Source: Kwoniella bestiolae CBS 10118
Taxonomy: Eukaryota; Basidiomycota; Tremellomycetes; Tremellales; Cryptococcaceae
DNA: 64,000 nt
Direction: 5' to 3'
Assembly: GCF_000512585.2 (NCBI RefSeq)
Contig: NC_089247.1
Coordinates: forward strand, 930,001 to 994,000
How positions within the stretch are numbered: the first letter of the stretch is position 1; each line of letters starts with the position of its first letter. Shown here one piece after another: positions 23,655-34,714 of the stretch. Under the pieces are notes generated by a model. It did not search any database and was not told the DNA's origin. It was given only the letters and a program-made list of their open reading frames with translations. The position numbers and the translations under genes were made by a program.

Positions 23655-23747
23655 GCTGATGAGCACAGTGTGTAGGGGTCGGTAAGTGTGGAACGAAGAG
23701 AGAAGAGGTAACACCGCGAAATTTTCCAGAAAGGAACAGGTCGAGGT

Positions 23748-24085
23748 TCAGTCAACCCATGTTATCGAATTGGGGTATCGATCAAAGTGTTCTGGTTGGT
23801 TCCTCCCGCACCATGCTTCGAGGTCATGATATCTTGCATTATCCGCTCTAATTTGCTTTCTTTGCGCCCGAATTGTACATCTTTGAGCATCTATCTCCCA
23901 TGCCCTTTCAACAGATGAAATCTCATTTCGGGCATCGAGGAGATTGTTTTGCTTCCGGCGGAACTGTAATGCCTGGGACACGGTCACTACCTTACGTGGC
24001 GTTCCTCCGAGTCTTATCACCCTGTTTCAACCAGCTTTCCCTCTGAGATTTCGAGATTTCGAGGTTTCCAGCTGTAGTTCAGCAT
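23748..24085 (-). CDS. Small coiled-coil-like protein, frame uncertain
   Basis: An open frame without its own ATG (opens near 24020) encodes a charged, helical stretch: SQALQFRRKQNNLLDARNEI, SSVERAWEIDAQRCTIRAQR and ARYHDLEAWCGRN. An ATG at 24085 gives MLNYSWKPRNLEISEGKLV, which runs into this frame only if one base is added to the CCC at 24020-24022 (plus strand). The alternative is an unseen 5' exon. No family was recognised. It is divergent from mL43 with about 100 bases between, so a promoter shared with that gene is possible. Confidence 0.35.
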
Positions 24086-24184
24086 TCGAACATCTCATCA
24101 TACCATTGAGCTAGACACTACATATACCATAGCATACCTGATCCCATTTCTCTGCCGACCACCCACACCAACATCCACAGCGAC

Positions 24185-24918
24185 ATGCCTCGACTGGTCC
24201 CAACCTTACCAGCCATACCGAAAACCTACCCCGTCCCAGGATACAGGCATTTCTTGACACCTCTTAGAAAGTTAATATTCGACTACGATGCCGAATCACC
24301 TTCGCAGCAGGGTATAAGGTGGGTACACGATGCTATACTCATGATATACCCCTTGTGCTGGTCATCAGCTTCAACTCAAGCATGGGCAAAGCTAGTCTAT
24401 TTTACTCCGAAAGCTCATTATTTGTTCTGTTACAGATCTTTCATCAAAAAACCGTTGATAAATTTAGCACGGGAGAACCCAGATGTGGAATTTGTAGTCA
24501 GGAGGCTGAAGAGGGGGAAGGCGGCTGTCCTGAGAGGACATTACGGTGAGCTTAACAATCCGAAATACGGCATCACAGGATGTCAGTTGATGTGTATCTC
24601 ACTCAGTCAATGGACGGGATAAAGTGATATGTGTGAATCAGCTGGAGATGGACGGAGTATCGAATAAGGTGAGTTTCTCATGACTTGTTGTGCATCTCAG
24701 CCAATCTCGGCTATGTGTACGACTCTGAGACCTCTGGATGCGGTGACTGATCTGCCATTTTGTCTGTTCAGGTCAACTTGCTACTGAATTCATCTGGAGC
24801 CAAAATCAAACCATTGAAAAACCTTACCCTCGAAGCTGCACCCGCATCAGAATCAGCCAGAGGCGTTTGGTCCGCATTACATGACCAGACTAGAGATGGG
24901 CAGGGATACAGGATATAG
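24185..24918 (+). CDS. MRPL51: Mitochondrial large ribosomal subunit protein mL43
   Basis: Thioredoxin-like L51/S25/CI-B8 domain protein, the mL43 (yeast Mrpl51) subunit of the mitochondrial ribosome. Four exons: 24185-24318, 24436-24545, 24607-24668 and 24772-24918. The joined protein reads YRHFLTPLRKLIFDYDAESP, SQQGIRSFIKKPLINLAREN, PDVEFVVRRLKRGKAAVLRG and HYVNGRDKVICVNQLEMDGV. The last two match the family core in which a strand before NGR is followed by the VICV strand. All junctions keep the frame. The N-terminus is short, as is usual for this family. No lesion. Confidence 0.9.
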
Positions 24919-25140
24919 TCTTGTGATATGTATGCATTGTATAAGTATATAAGCAGTATCTGCTCATCTTCCTAATTTCATTCCCATTTCTACGGACCCT
25001 TCTGGTTTGCCCACTGAGAAAATCATCTAAAGCTCTTGGAAGTACCTATAACGATGACCAGGTCAGTTAGCATATGCATCCACCTCATTGGCGATGTACG
25101 GACAATGCCAACAGATACGACAGTTAAGGAAGAACCAAAC

Positions 25141-26324
25141 TCACTCATCAACCTGCCAAGCCTGTTCCCAATACTTAACATCAACCTTCAATCCCGCCTT
25201 TTCACCTTCCTTGACTATCCTCTCATGCAGCTCCAAACCTTTTCTACACAACACCAAATCCTGATTTCTCATCCTCAGAAGAGGACAGAAATCATTCCCA
25301 CCATCACCGATATACACAATCTTATCGTATGATTCCTTCCCACCATTCGCAGCGAGGTAAGTATCGAGTTCGTCACCTTTACACATGTTTGCAAGGCATC
25401 CTACGGAACATCCATGGGGTGGTTGATCGGCTGGTAATCTCCTTCCGATAATTAGGTGGTCGGAGGCAGAGGTGGACCAGTGGGCGGGGTTGGTGATGAT
25501 TTCGGAGAAGAGGGAGGTGAGACCGTGTTTCTGCGAGCGAGCATTATGCATTAGCACGATTGTGTCATTGAACCTCTTGTAGAACGCTCATGTCTTTGGG
25601 CGAGGGAACGTCGCAATGATGTGGACGATTGCTTCATGCCTGTCAACAACAAAGAACCACTCACCTCGAGAATAGTACCGATGTACACTTCGTTAGAATT
25701 AGACAAACACAAGAAAGTGGTATCTTTCGATCGGGATTGCAAGGAAGTGACAGCTCGTTTCATGGCAGGGTGCTAGTTGAGGGTCAGGTCGATATCAGCG
25801 AGTGACCCATGACCACTGGACTAGATACAACATTCGGACGAAGCCAAGAGCGTTCATACGGTTGACTGGTGAAGTCTTTCGGCAACGGAAAGGGGGAACA
25901 GCGAAGAGATGGGTCAGAGCAATAACTCACGAAAGGCAAGATCCTCAACGCTTCCAAGATATCTTCCTTCTTGAATCCCTTCTCGTAGAGATCTTTCATA
26001 GTATCGTTGCTAAGCCGTTCCATACCAGTCAGTCCTGTCATGATACAGCAACAATGCACTACACCCCACCTCACCCTTCGCCTGCACCTCCCCACCCTCG
26101 GCACCACAAAGCTTCGCGCGCAGACACTGCTCTGTGATCCTACGCCCTTCAATGACCAGTACTCACACTACATCAGGGGTACACTGCATACCCGTACCAG
26201 CCGATTTCCTAGTCTGCAACAACCTTCTCAACTCGGTTGATAACACTTCAAATACCCATCGGTCGGTGTCTTGATCGACGAATGACCAATCAAAGTCGAA
26301 TACGATAAGTTGCTTTCCGGGCAT
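25141..26324 (-). CDS. HAD phosphatase of the PHOSPHO1/PHOSPHO2 family
   Basis: Putative phosphatase (Put_Phosphatase family of the HAD superfamily), acting on small phosphate esters such as pyridoxal phosphate or phosphocholine in animal relatives; the fungal substrate is not established. Motif I is VFDFDWSFVDQDTD (DxDxS, where DxDxT is usual). Motif II is in FLCLSNSNEVY and motif IV is YIGDGGNDFCP. Four exons: an N-terminal one, NDTMKDLYEKGFKKEDILEA, HPAMKRAVTSLQSR and the C-terminal KHGLTSLFSEIITNP. A Cys/His cluster, PPHGCSVGCLANMCKG, is typical of this family. Start at 26324, stop at 25141. Intact. Confidence 0.88.
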
Positions 26325-26925
26325 GCTGCAAGGTGGTACTGTCTGGCTGTGTGCTGTAGAGCAAGAAACCTGATTTGTGTATGTGTTATATTGGATATGA
26401 AAGGTCAACCTCAATGTCAGCTCTCGAAACGTTTGTGTCCGGAAAAAAAGTCGAGTCCATGTCCAGGTATTCAAGCTTGGCTTACTCAGGCACGGTTCAC
26501 CGTCAATCAATCAACCCTCATGGAAAGTGGCTCATGACTAAACTTACACCTAAACACAACGTAGAGGATACTCGTACAATGCAGACTTGTAAAACTTGCG
26601 CTGAGTAATAATCCACCCTTGTCTGTGCAGGTAGATTGCACTATAAGAGAGGTAATTGATGGCTGATGGCGATGAAAGGATGTTTCGCCAAATTTAGGCA
26701 ATATACCCCAATCAATCGATCAGTCGTCACGCAAAGGAGGTCTCGATGTCCAGTAACTATGAAAAGAGCATGCATATGCATACCAAATGTCCAATTATGA
26801 AATATTAAAACATGACCCTCGAGGCCCCGAAATCAATTATATGGTCAATGATACGGTCGAAGTGATACATATATCCCATAACAAGGTATGTGTGACGGAG
26901 TGCTGGTATTCCCTTCCTCGTCCTA
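26325..26925. other. Intergenic, upstream of the phosphatase
   Basis: About 600 bases between the phosphatase start and the chitinase stop, both on the minus strand. No gene seen. Confidence 0.3.
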
Positions 26926-29607
26926 CTACAATCCCAAACCTGATCTCACCGAGTCAGTCAACGGCCAGGAGGACCCGGTCCAATCTCCATCAATGGAGAA
27001 GACGTTACATCCTCTCAGACCCACTTGAGCGGCGAATTGACCTTTCAAATTCATCGATTGGGTGTCGTCGTAGGTTATGATTTGGCCGGAGGAGGAAGAT
27101 TTGAGCCATGGCTAAGAGGTGGAACAGATGGTCAGTGAACTTTCACATCAACGGGATTGAACGATATATCTAATAGAGCAGGTAGGGTTGTCCGGGATAT
27201 TCAGGAGTGAAGTGAGGTAATAGCAACTCACAGTGCTGGAACAACTATCCCAATGTCTCGTGAAACCACCCGATCCGACATATTCACCATCCTGCAATTT
27301 CAAAGCCCCCTGTTCGACCAACGAATCAAACATGATTTGACCGTCTGAAGAACCTCCCCAATCATTGTAGATCGTAACATCTGAAGCTCTGTTGGCAATC
27401 CTACTGTCGTTGGAGTTCTTGTGGGGTGGTAAGGGGAATGAAGATCTTCGACGTTGTTTCAATGAAGAGGCGGTGGATTTTTGGAGATATCCATAGCTAT
27501 TTGCCAGAAAGAAATTTATCAGTATGTTACCCCATACTTGCACAGGGCTGCCTGCATATCTGATCTTAGGGAGGTGAGAGAAAGTCAGTACTCACGCTGG
27601 TACACCCAAAGTAATCTGGTTGGCAGGCATACCGGCACCCGTCCAGGAAGATACAGCAGCATAAGCATTAGCCAACGGTTGAGTGGAGTTTCCACATGCG
27701 TCTGAAAGAGGAGCATTTGGTCCAGGAGTGGTAGAGGCTAAGAAGTACAATGATAGATCAGCATAAACTCTCAATTTACAGGGAGACTCCAAAGTCTCGA
27801 TAAACAAAATACACTTACATCCCCAAACATCATAGTTCATAATCAAAATCCAATCAATGACCTTGGCGAACTCCGAAACGTCACTCATGGGACTGCCATT
27901 TGAGTCTGCGAAAGGCCACACTTGAGTTGCAGTAGTGATTAGAGCTCCGGTAGGTAACGCCGCTCTGAGTTCTTGAAGGAAAAGTAGGAAATTTGCCGAA
28001 TCGTTAGAAGAGATCGCATTTCCATCTGCACCGGTCGTTCCGGGGTATTCCCAATCGATATCAATACCATCCAAATTGTAAGAGTTATAAGCACTCAAGA
28101 TATTTTGAACGAATGTACTTCTGGACCAAGAGTTACCGCAGATAGTGGAGAAGTATTGAGAACCTGTCCATCCTCCAATTGACAGTTTCACTCGTTTACC
28201 GTTGGTGTGAGCAGCTGTGACCAGTCTGTTCAAAAGATCCACAGAGTCATCCTGGGTGAATTCAATGTTGTTATCTGAAGTGGGGAGGGCGAAAGCGAAA
28301 TCCACTACGTCGAACCTGTTCCAGTCGACCGATTCGGGTGGAAGGTGGGTAGCTGCCCAGTCGGGATAGTATGCTGCCATGATAGTCGATCCAATCTCTC
28401 TCAAACCAGTGGAGGTGGCTGATGCGGCTGAAGAAGTGGACGTTACAGAAGCTGTAGCTGAGATGTTGAGGGATACGGTACCAGATGGTTCAAATGAGGT
28501 GATGTTAGAGGAGGTAGAAGAGGCAAAGTCGGAAGTGAGGGTTGAGGTGATATTAGGGTACGAGGTTGAAGAGGCGGTTAGATGGGAAGAATGGGTAGAG
28601 GTGATAGCTTCGGTTTCGTTCAATGTGAGGGAAGCGGTTTCACCAGCTGTTAAGGAGATGGTTTCGCTAGCGGTCTCGCTGATTGTTACAGAGGCAGTCT
28701 CGCTTGCAGTGATGGAAATGGTTTCACCGGCTGTTATAGAAGCGGTTTCACTAGCAGTGGCAGAAGCTGTCGAAGAAGCAAAAGCGGAGATACTACTCGA
28801 CGTGGAGCTCGATCCTTTGGTTGAAGAAGAGCTCAACGACGTCGAAGCCGATTTTGATCCCGAGTGAGAGCTTGAGGTATGCTGTGAATCTGTTATACTA
28901 CTATCATAGTCTGACCAGAGTGTTGAAGCGGAAGCTGAGGCCGAGGCTGAGAGGGAAGGAGAAGCTGTAGGGAAGTCGGATGAGTAGATTGAGGAGGACG
29001 ATAGGTACGACGAGCTTGCGTCTATTGTAGATGATGCTAGTGAGGATGTCAGGGATATTGAGGGGGAGTCGGCAAGGTAGGTGCTTGAGGGGATGGGTGA
29101 TTCTTCTCCTGATTCTGATGTTGATGCTGAAGCAGAAGCAGAAGCAGAGGCCAATTCTGAGTAGGAGGAGGTAGGTGAGGCTGTATCCCATTCGGAGCTC
29201 GTACTGGACGAGCTAGTATGAGATGCCGAGGAAGAAGAAGAAGAAGGGGTTATTGAGGAGGTAGGATGGGTAGATGAAGCGTGGGCACTTGAATTGGCGA
29301 CAATGGAAGATGTAGAAGCTTCTACCGAAGTTGACGAGCTACTCTGATCTTCATTGTCCGATCCACTTCCACCTCCTAATCCAGGTAACGCTACTGGCAG
29401 TTGGTTCGTAGGTTGGACCCAAACCGTGTGGGTAGCTGTCCGCTGAACGACAACCGTAGTAGTTGCGGTTATGGGCATCAACCTCTCATCCAGATGAGGG
29501 TGACGCTGTGGTTTCCTAGGTAGATTTCTATGGGCCGATACGTCCGAAGGGGCGAAGAGGAAGGAAAGGGCGAAAAGGAATGACGAGGGTTTGGTGAGAG
29601 GGTGCAT
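26926..29607 (-). CDS. Secreted GH18 chitinase with long Ser/Thr-rich N-terminal stalk
   Basis: Endochitinase of glycoside hydrolase family 18. The start at 29607 gives a signal peptide (FLFALSFLFAPSDVSA), then about 370 residues very rich in Ser, Thr and Ala, probably heavily O-glycosylated. The catalytic barrel follows: TIMAAYYPDWAATHLPPESV, RVKLSIGGWTGSQYFS (the SxGG strand), LDGIDIDWEYPG (DxxDxDxE active site, Glu as proton donor) and IDWILIMNYDVWG. After introns it continues ITLGVPAYGYL, TIYNDWGGSSDGQIM and ITYDDTQSMNLKGQFAAQVG, with the end GCNVFSIDGDW at 26926. Usually in fungi such a stalk follows the catalytic domain; here it precedes it. Plus-strand ORFs over this gene, including 26787-27080, are shadows. 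Confidence 0.92.
28600..28790 (-). repeat. Degenerate Thr/Ser/Glu repeats in the chitinase stalk
   Basis: Part of the stalk is a run of near-copies of a short unit of the form (A/G)ETxS(I/V/L)T, for example ASETASITAGETISITASET. The units are about 6-8 residues long and their coding sequences are also similar. Such repeats tend to change copy number between strains. Confidence 0.6.
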
Positions 29608-30734
29608 CTTTACGATATTCTTGTAATGACTTTTAATGAGAAGGTTTTAGCTATCCAGAGCCGAGGATGTACAAGAACCGGTCTTGAAGATGTTGCGAGA
29701 GACAGATCTACTGCCTGTTTGAGCGATTGGTATGCCCTGCTTGGGCTTGTATTATATTCTGACCCGAGAAGAGAACGAGAAGGGGAGAGCGGTGATAATG
29801 AAAAGAAGGATGGAGATGGGTAAAAGGATGTAATGAAGAATGAACTTCTTCTTCTAGTCTTGGTATCGGTTTTGCGATTCATTCAATTTCCAATTGCTAG
29901 ATCGTAATGTCGCAGTAACATCCTTCAATTCCTGTACTAAGCACTAATTCATCCTACGATATAGTATCAGGAGCGATGAAGCTTGTGCTATGAGGTCGTA
30001 GGGGGGCGTTGGAAGTGACGTGTGGGGAGGTGAGGGATATTGAATTCCTAGGGCTAGATGGCTCATCTGCATGGTATATCCTACGTCGGTTGGGCATGGT
30101 CAGTCCTGCGCTTACTCTCATCTTTCCTTGGACTGTGCGTGAGTCTTGCTAAACTCATCTTCCACGCACTAGAACAGAGCGCATGTATGTATAGCAGGAT
30201 GGCTGAACATCACAAGTAATGTCGTGAACCCCGACAATTGAGCCATCTCACTTTTATGGATTTGTTTGGTTCGATCCGATAAAACACCTTTCCGACTCAG
30301 GCACGTCCGGTAAACTATGACCATGACGCTGCGATGTCATCGAGACTGCAATGATGCTGTTGCAAATAATGAAGCTATATAAGGATGCATATAATTAGGT
30401 ATGAAGGAAGTCGAATGCTCGCAGACTGTAAAGCTAACTTCTTGGACGGAATGATCTTCTACAGTAATTTCGACTGCAGCCATAGTCGTTCTGGACTCGC
30501 TGGCACTCGACCCAATCGGACCCCCATCTGCAGACTGTATGATCCGAGTCTCGGAATTGTGCGCACGGATGAATGGACTAGAACAATGATGACATGAGCC
30601 ACCCTGATGAATGACTCAACTGTGTATCATTCACGTTCGTTGCTCCTTCCATGTCTCAACCTTCCTTTCAGGGGCATGACTGACAACCCAACAAAGGATG
30701 TACACAACCATGCTTTCGATCTCAACAGCCCAAT
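29608..30734. promoter_or_regulatory. Divergent intergenic region, chitinase/family A copy 6
   Basis: About 1.1 kb between two divergent starts. No gene or known element was recognised. The stretch just upstream of the chitinase is pyrimidine-rich on the coding strand, as in many leaders. Confidence 0.35.
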
Positions 30735-32445
30735 ATGCCCTCAATACTAGACTTGGAAGACGAGACGATTCGCCTAATCAGCCATTACACCAACCGAGAT
30801 GCTTACATCCCTCTACCCTCGTATGGACCGCATCACCAGAACTTCAAATCTGAAATCAACCCCAAAGTCAGTCGAGACCTCCTATCATTTCGGAGTACCT
30901 GCAAAAGAGTTCACAGCTTGAGTAAACTACAGGGATTACATGTGAATGCTCAACAGGGCACGAGAATTGCTAAATGGATGACAGGGGCGCCCAGAGAGGT
31001 TGAGCAGGGCGTCAGGTAGGTCATCGCTATGCCCTCTCACGACGCGCAAGAGCTAATGCGCTCGACGTTTTATAGAAGACTTCGAATCGGCGTTCCCTTC
31101 CTATCCGGCTCCGACCAACTCAGTATATTCTCAACTTTGACTTTATTCTTACATCGCATCGATAACCTAGAGGAACTGATCATCAATTCGGACTCCAATC
31201 AGAGTTGTCATCACCTACACGGATACACTACCAGTCCCCATCAATTACCTGGAGGGCTCAGAATACCTCTATTCCCGTTCATCCCCAAGCTGAAGTCACT
31301 ATCTGTCCAAGTGGTATGTCCAACCTGCGCTGAACAGATACCCAACATCCTCGTCCCGGCCGCACCGATGATCCAGCACCTCAAAATGACGGTATATGGA
31401 CTTCCGAAACCGCCTCCTCTCGGCCAATTTGCTGACAGCGATTCCTGGGATGATAGCCCTGATCCGTCTACAATCATCAAAGACATGGCTGAGGCGTGGT
31501 GTAACAACAACAAGAAGGATACGATGGGACTTAAAACACTGTATTTGAGATATTGGCCTAAGCCAGGGGAAATAACTTGCAATCGATTCCTTTCAACAAT
31601 ACGAGATGTATCGAAGATTCTACCTAGTCTTGAGGAACTCGCTGTCGCCGAGTTTGGTTATAGGGAAACATTAAGGAGCGGGATTGGGATCAGAGGGAAA
31701 TGTGCAGACCGTACTTGGTCCTTTGAATGTGACGCGCAATCAACCGAGGATGACGAACCTCACTTCTCCTCTCTAGTGAGTAACATGCTATCATTACCAA
31801 ATGATTAACCTCGATAGCAAGGCTGAATAGCTGAACTTGTGGCTCATGAGATAGGAGGATACGTTATCATCGTTATGTCTCTCATCGAATCTCAAGGTGT
31901 TTGACCCTGTTTTCGTCATCGTCTTGGACTCAAAGCGACCCACCATGCCGATCGCAACAAGAAATCAAATACGTTCATCTTATGAGGCCAATCGACCGGC
32001 AGGCCGACAGAATTTTCAGGGCCTCGTCAAGTCTCATGAGGGGAATCTGAGAGAGGCGATAAGCGGGGCTGCTCAGATCATCATGGATACTGTTCCGTCC
32101 TTAGAGAGAGGTCATTTCTGGGAGAAGGGTACAGAGCTGTCCAAGAAAGATTGGTATCGCTGGACCTGGCGCAAGGTGAACTGCAATGGGGTGTCTAAAG
32201 TCCATGTAGAGGAAGTACCGGAGTATATGTCAAGTGACTTCGTTTCTTGCAAGGCAGCGCCGACAGAGCCTCCTCAAGGGTGGATGCAGGCGACTGGCGG
32301 CCATTTCGCGACCTTCGATGAGGATGAAGAAGATCAGTCTGATATGGAAGAGGGTGATGATAATGCTGTGGACCTGGCGATGCAGATGCAGATGGACATG
32401 AATGCTGCAGGGTTGATGATGTTCGGACCTCAGCTAGATCCATAA
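30735..32445 (+). CDS. F-box-like/LRR family A protein, copy 6 (intact)
   Basis: One of two complete copies and a good reference for the family. Exon 1: MPSILDLEDETIRLISHYTN, then IPLPSYGPHHQNFKSEINPK, SRDLLSFRSTCKRVHSLSKL and WMTGAPREVEQGVR. The intron starts at 31018 and the next exon near 31073. Exon 2: RLRIGVPFLSGSDQLSIFST, NLEELIINSDSNQSCHHLHG, CPTCAEQIPNILVPAAPMIQ and HLKMTVYG, ending HFSSL at a GTGAGT donor. Exon 3: SSNLKVFDPVFVIVLDSKRP, LREAISGAAQIIMDTVPSLE, RGHFWEKG and WYRWTWRKV, then an acidic, Met-rich tail. F-box-like proteins commonly act as SCF adaptors; nothing here proves it. It faces copy 7 with 127 bases between. Confidence 0.8.
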
Positions 32446-32572
32446 CAAACAGAGGCTCGAAGTTCGTGGGACGACATTTGAAAGCTCCGTTTCATCACTA
32501 TCCATGTAGTCGACCTTTGAAATGACAAGGTTTCGAATGTATACCAAATGCATTGTAACGTTGTGATAGAAT

Positions 32573-34077
32573 CTACAGCCCACCCGGCCTACAGGTCAAG
32601 AAGTCTTCGCTGTACAGCTGGGGATTATCGCAGACATTAATAGCGACCATGTCGTCCTTCTCTACAGTCTTCTCCCAAGTCCACCTATACCAGTTCTGTT
32701 TATACCCATCAAATGCATCTTCCCAGAAGAACCCTCGTTCTAGCGCTGGGATAGAATCCAGAATCTGCAAGGCGGCGGAGGAGATGGCTTCTTTCATCCG
32801 AGATTCATACTGACCAACGGAAGTAGCAGTATTCAGTGGTGGGAAAGGGTCGTGAGCAGGTAACGGATCTCCCCTCCTCTGACCGGCGACGGGACTGACG
32901 TGTAGAGGTCTTTCGAGGTTTAGTGAGATCACCCAATTTAGGTCTAGTTCTTGTAGAGTCTGGGGAAGCTCAAGCCATTCGCAGAGTTGCGGCTGATGGC
33001 ATTGTCAACAAGATCATCCGCATCCACCGTCGTAACTTGCAAGAAAATGTATGGTATGTCACTCACTATACTCTGAAAGCACAGGTCGTCCTCTGCCGCT
33101 TTTGGACCATCGGCATTGTAGCACCTGAACAGCCAGTCTGGCGGGTCATTAGGGGTAGCCTCGACAAATGCGATCACGCGTTGCAATTTATGGTCCGAGT
33201 CCGAGAATCGTGAGACATGGAGATTGGTCAAGGTTGGCCAGAGCTGGCATACGTCTTTGTAGTCTTGGACTTTTCCTACCGATCGGGGGACGGCGAACAG
33301 CCGGATGCACAAAGTTTGCAAAAGCATGACCTGATTGTCATTGGCTTTACGCCATGCAGCCATGATAGGTTCAATATTGTCTTTGGTCCGCCTGGAGGGT
33401 TGTGATTTGGAGATGGCCAGACGGAAGCGTAGGTGCTTAATATTCGGAGCAGCAGGAATGAAAAGTTGATTGAAAGCATTGGCACACAAGTTACATCTGG
33501 GATCGATTGACAGAGAGATGACTTTGGGTAGTATGGGATATGGTGGAAGCTGGAGTGTGTCTGTTTGAGGGCTTCGGGCGTGTTGACAGAACGGGAGGTT
33601 GTCCAATATCAACTCCTCTAGAGAAGTCATTCGGGAAAGTAGGAGGGTAAAGCTCGACCACAATGATACAATATCATGCATTTGAGTCTGTATGATCGAT
33701 ATGCGAGCTCGCCTGAACATCTCGTGTCAGTGCCCAGATCTCTAAGAAAACAACCAATCGCAGGGATAAGCTGAATAGGACTTCAAGACTTACCCGACTG
33801 CCTCCAGATACTTTGCCGAGCCTTCTGCCAGCAGTCGCTCTACTTGATGCCAGCTCTTGATGACCAAATGTAGCCCGCCAACTTTACATACATCTCTGAC
33901 TCTCCTACAAGTGGCTCGAAAGGCGAAGAAATCGCGGACGACATCAGGTCGAATCTCGCTAGCATAATTCTCCCAAAACGGGGTGAAACTTGGCATCGCA
34001 AGGTCGCTGTCATTGTTGAGATATGATCCGATGAGGTGGATAACCGGGTCGGTCAAGTCCATGAATGTTCTGGACAT
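32573..34077 (-). CDS. F-box-like/LRR family A protein, copy 7 (intact)
   Basis: Complete copy. The ATG at 34077 (MSRTFMDLTDPVIHLIGSYL) is preferred to the upstream one at 34188 because it matches paralogue starts. Exon 1 continues MPSFTPFWENYASEIRPDVV and FRATCRRVRDVCKVGGLHLV. Exon 2: RARISIIQTQMHD, LEELILDNLPFCQHARSP, RCNLCANAFNQLFIPAAPNI and KHLRFRLA, ending CFQSI at a GTGAGT donor. Exon 3 starts PQLCEWLELPQTLQELDLNW and has MKEAISSAALQILDSIPALE, RGFFWEDA and WYRWTWEKT, stopping at 32573. It forms a tail-to-tail pair with copy 6. The two are clearly diverged, so the pair is not a fresh inverted duplication. Confidence 0.8.
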
Positions 34078-34403
34078 AATGGCTGGGTTGCTGCTTTGTA
34101 AGTGTAAGTGACCAAAGGCATGGACCAAATACTGGATATATGTGCATAGATGCGTGTGGAGATAACTGATCTGATGCGTGATCGTCAATGGTGACTGACC
34201 CTGAATGAAACAGATCGATCTACTTTATCCCGCTTACGTAAACTGGCGATTATCGCGTGTGACATATCCCGTCACTCAATTTCGATTTTGAAACATGGAA
34301 ATATATGTACTCCAGTATCCCAGATCTTTCACATTCTATGAACGACTTGACATCGATTCTATCATCTACATATACGAGTTTACATAACGGTCACTATCAC
34401 ATC

Positions 34404-34691
34404 ATGCCGCCGGGTCTACTTAGCCTCAGCGATGAGACCCTCCAGCTTATCAGCTACTTCGTTAATGCAGATTCTTCGCTCCCCCTTCCGAGCTTCAGCG
34501 AACACTGGGCCAACTTCCCGCTTCTATGCGAAGGTGTATACATAATATTGAGAGAAGGTATGCATTCGAGATTCGAGGCAAACAATGAAAAAATGTCCCT
34601 GATAGAAAAAAATTACCGAACGAAATCGCTTGAAAATAAGGAGATAGGCTATCTTCCTTTCGCACGAAGGTGGCTCAGACTTCAATCTTAG
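34404..34691 (+). pseudogene. Family A N-terminal fragment, copy 8
   Basis: Starts MPPGLLSLSDETLQLISYFV, then NADSSLPLPSFSEHWANF, a good family A beginning of about 40 residues. After about 34515 the similarity stops abruptly and an unrelated frame runs to a stop at 34691. It is a truncated copy; its start faces away from copy 7. Confidence 0.55.
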
Positions 34692-34714
34692 GGAATAGAT
34701 AACTACAGTGAAAA

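Noticed and set aside
26787..27080. Plus-strand ORF, and an apparent exon in another frame, near the chitinase end
   Set aside because: The opposite strand encodes the conserved GH18 C-terminus (QSMNLKGQFAAQVG), so these are antisense shadows.
28379..28867. 162-codon plus-strand ORF rich in Val and Glu
   Set aside because: Antisense of the Ser/Thr-rich chitinase stalk; low-complexity coding DNA often leaves open antisense frames.
30262..30285. GGTTCGATCC string resembling a tRNA T-loop
   Set aside because: Flanking bases do not pair and no other arm is present.
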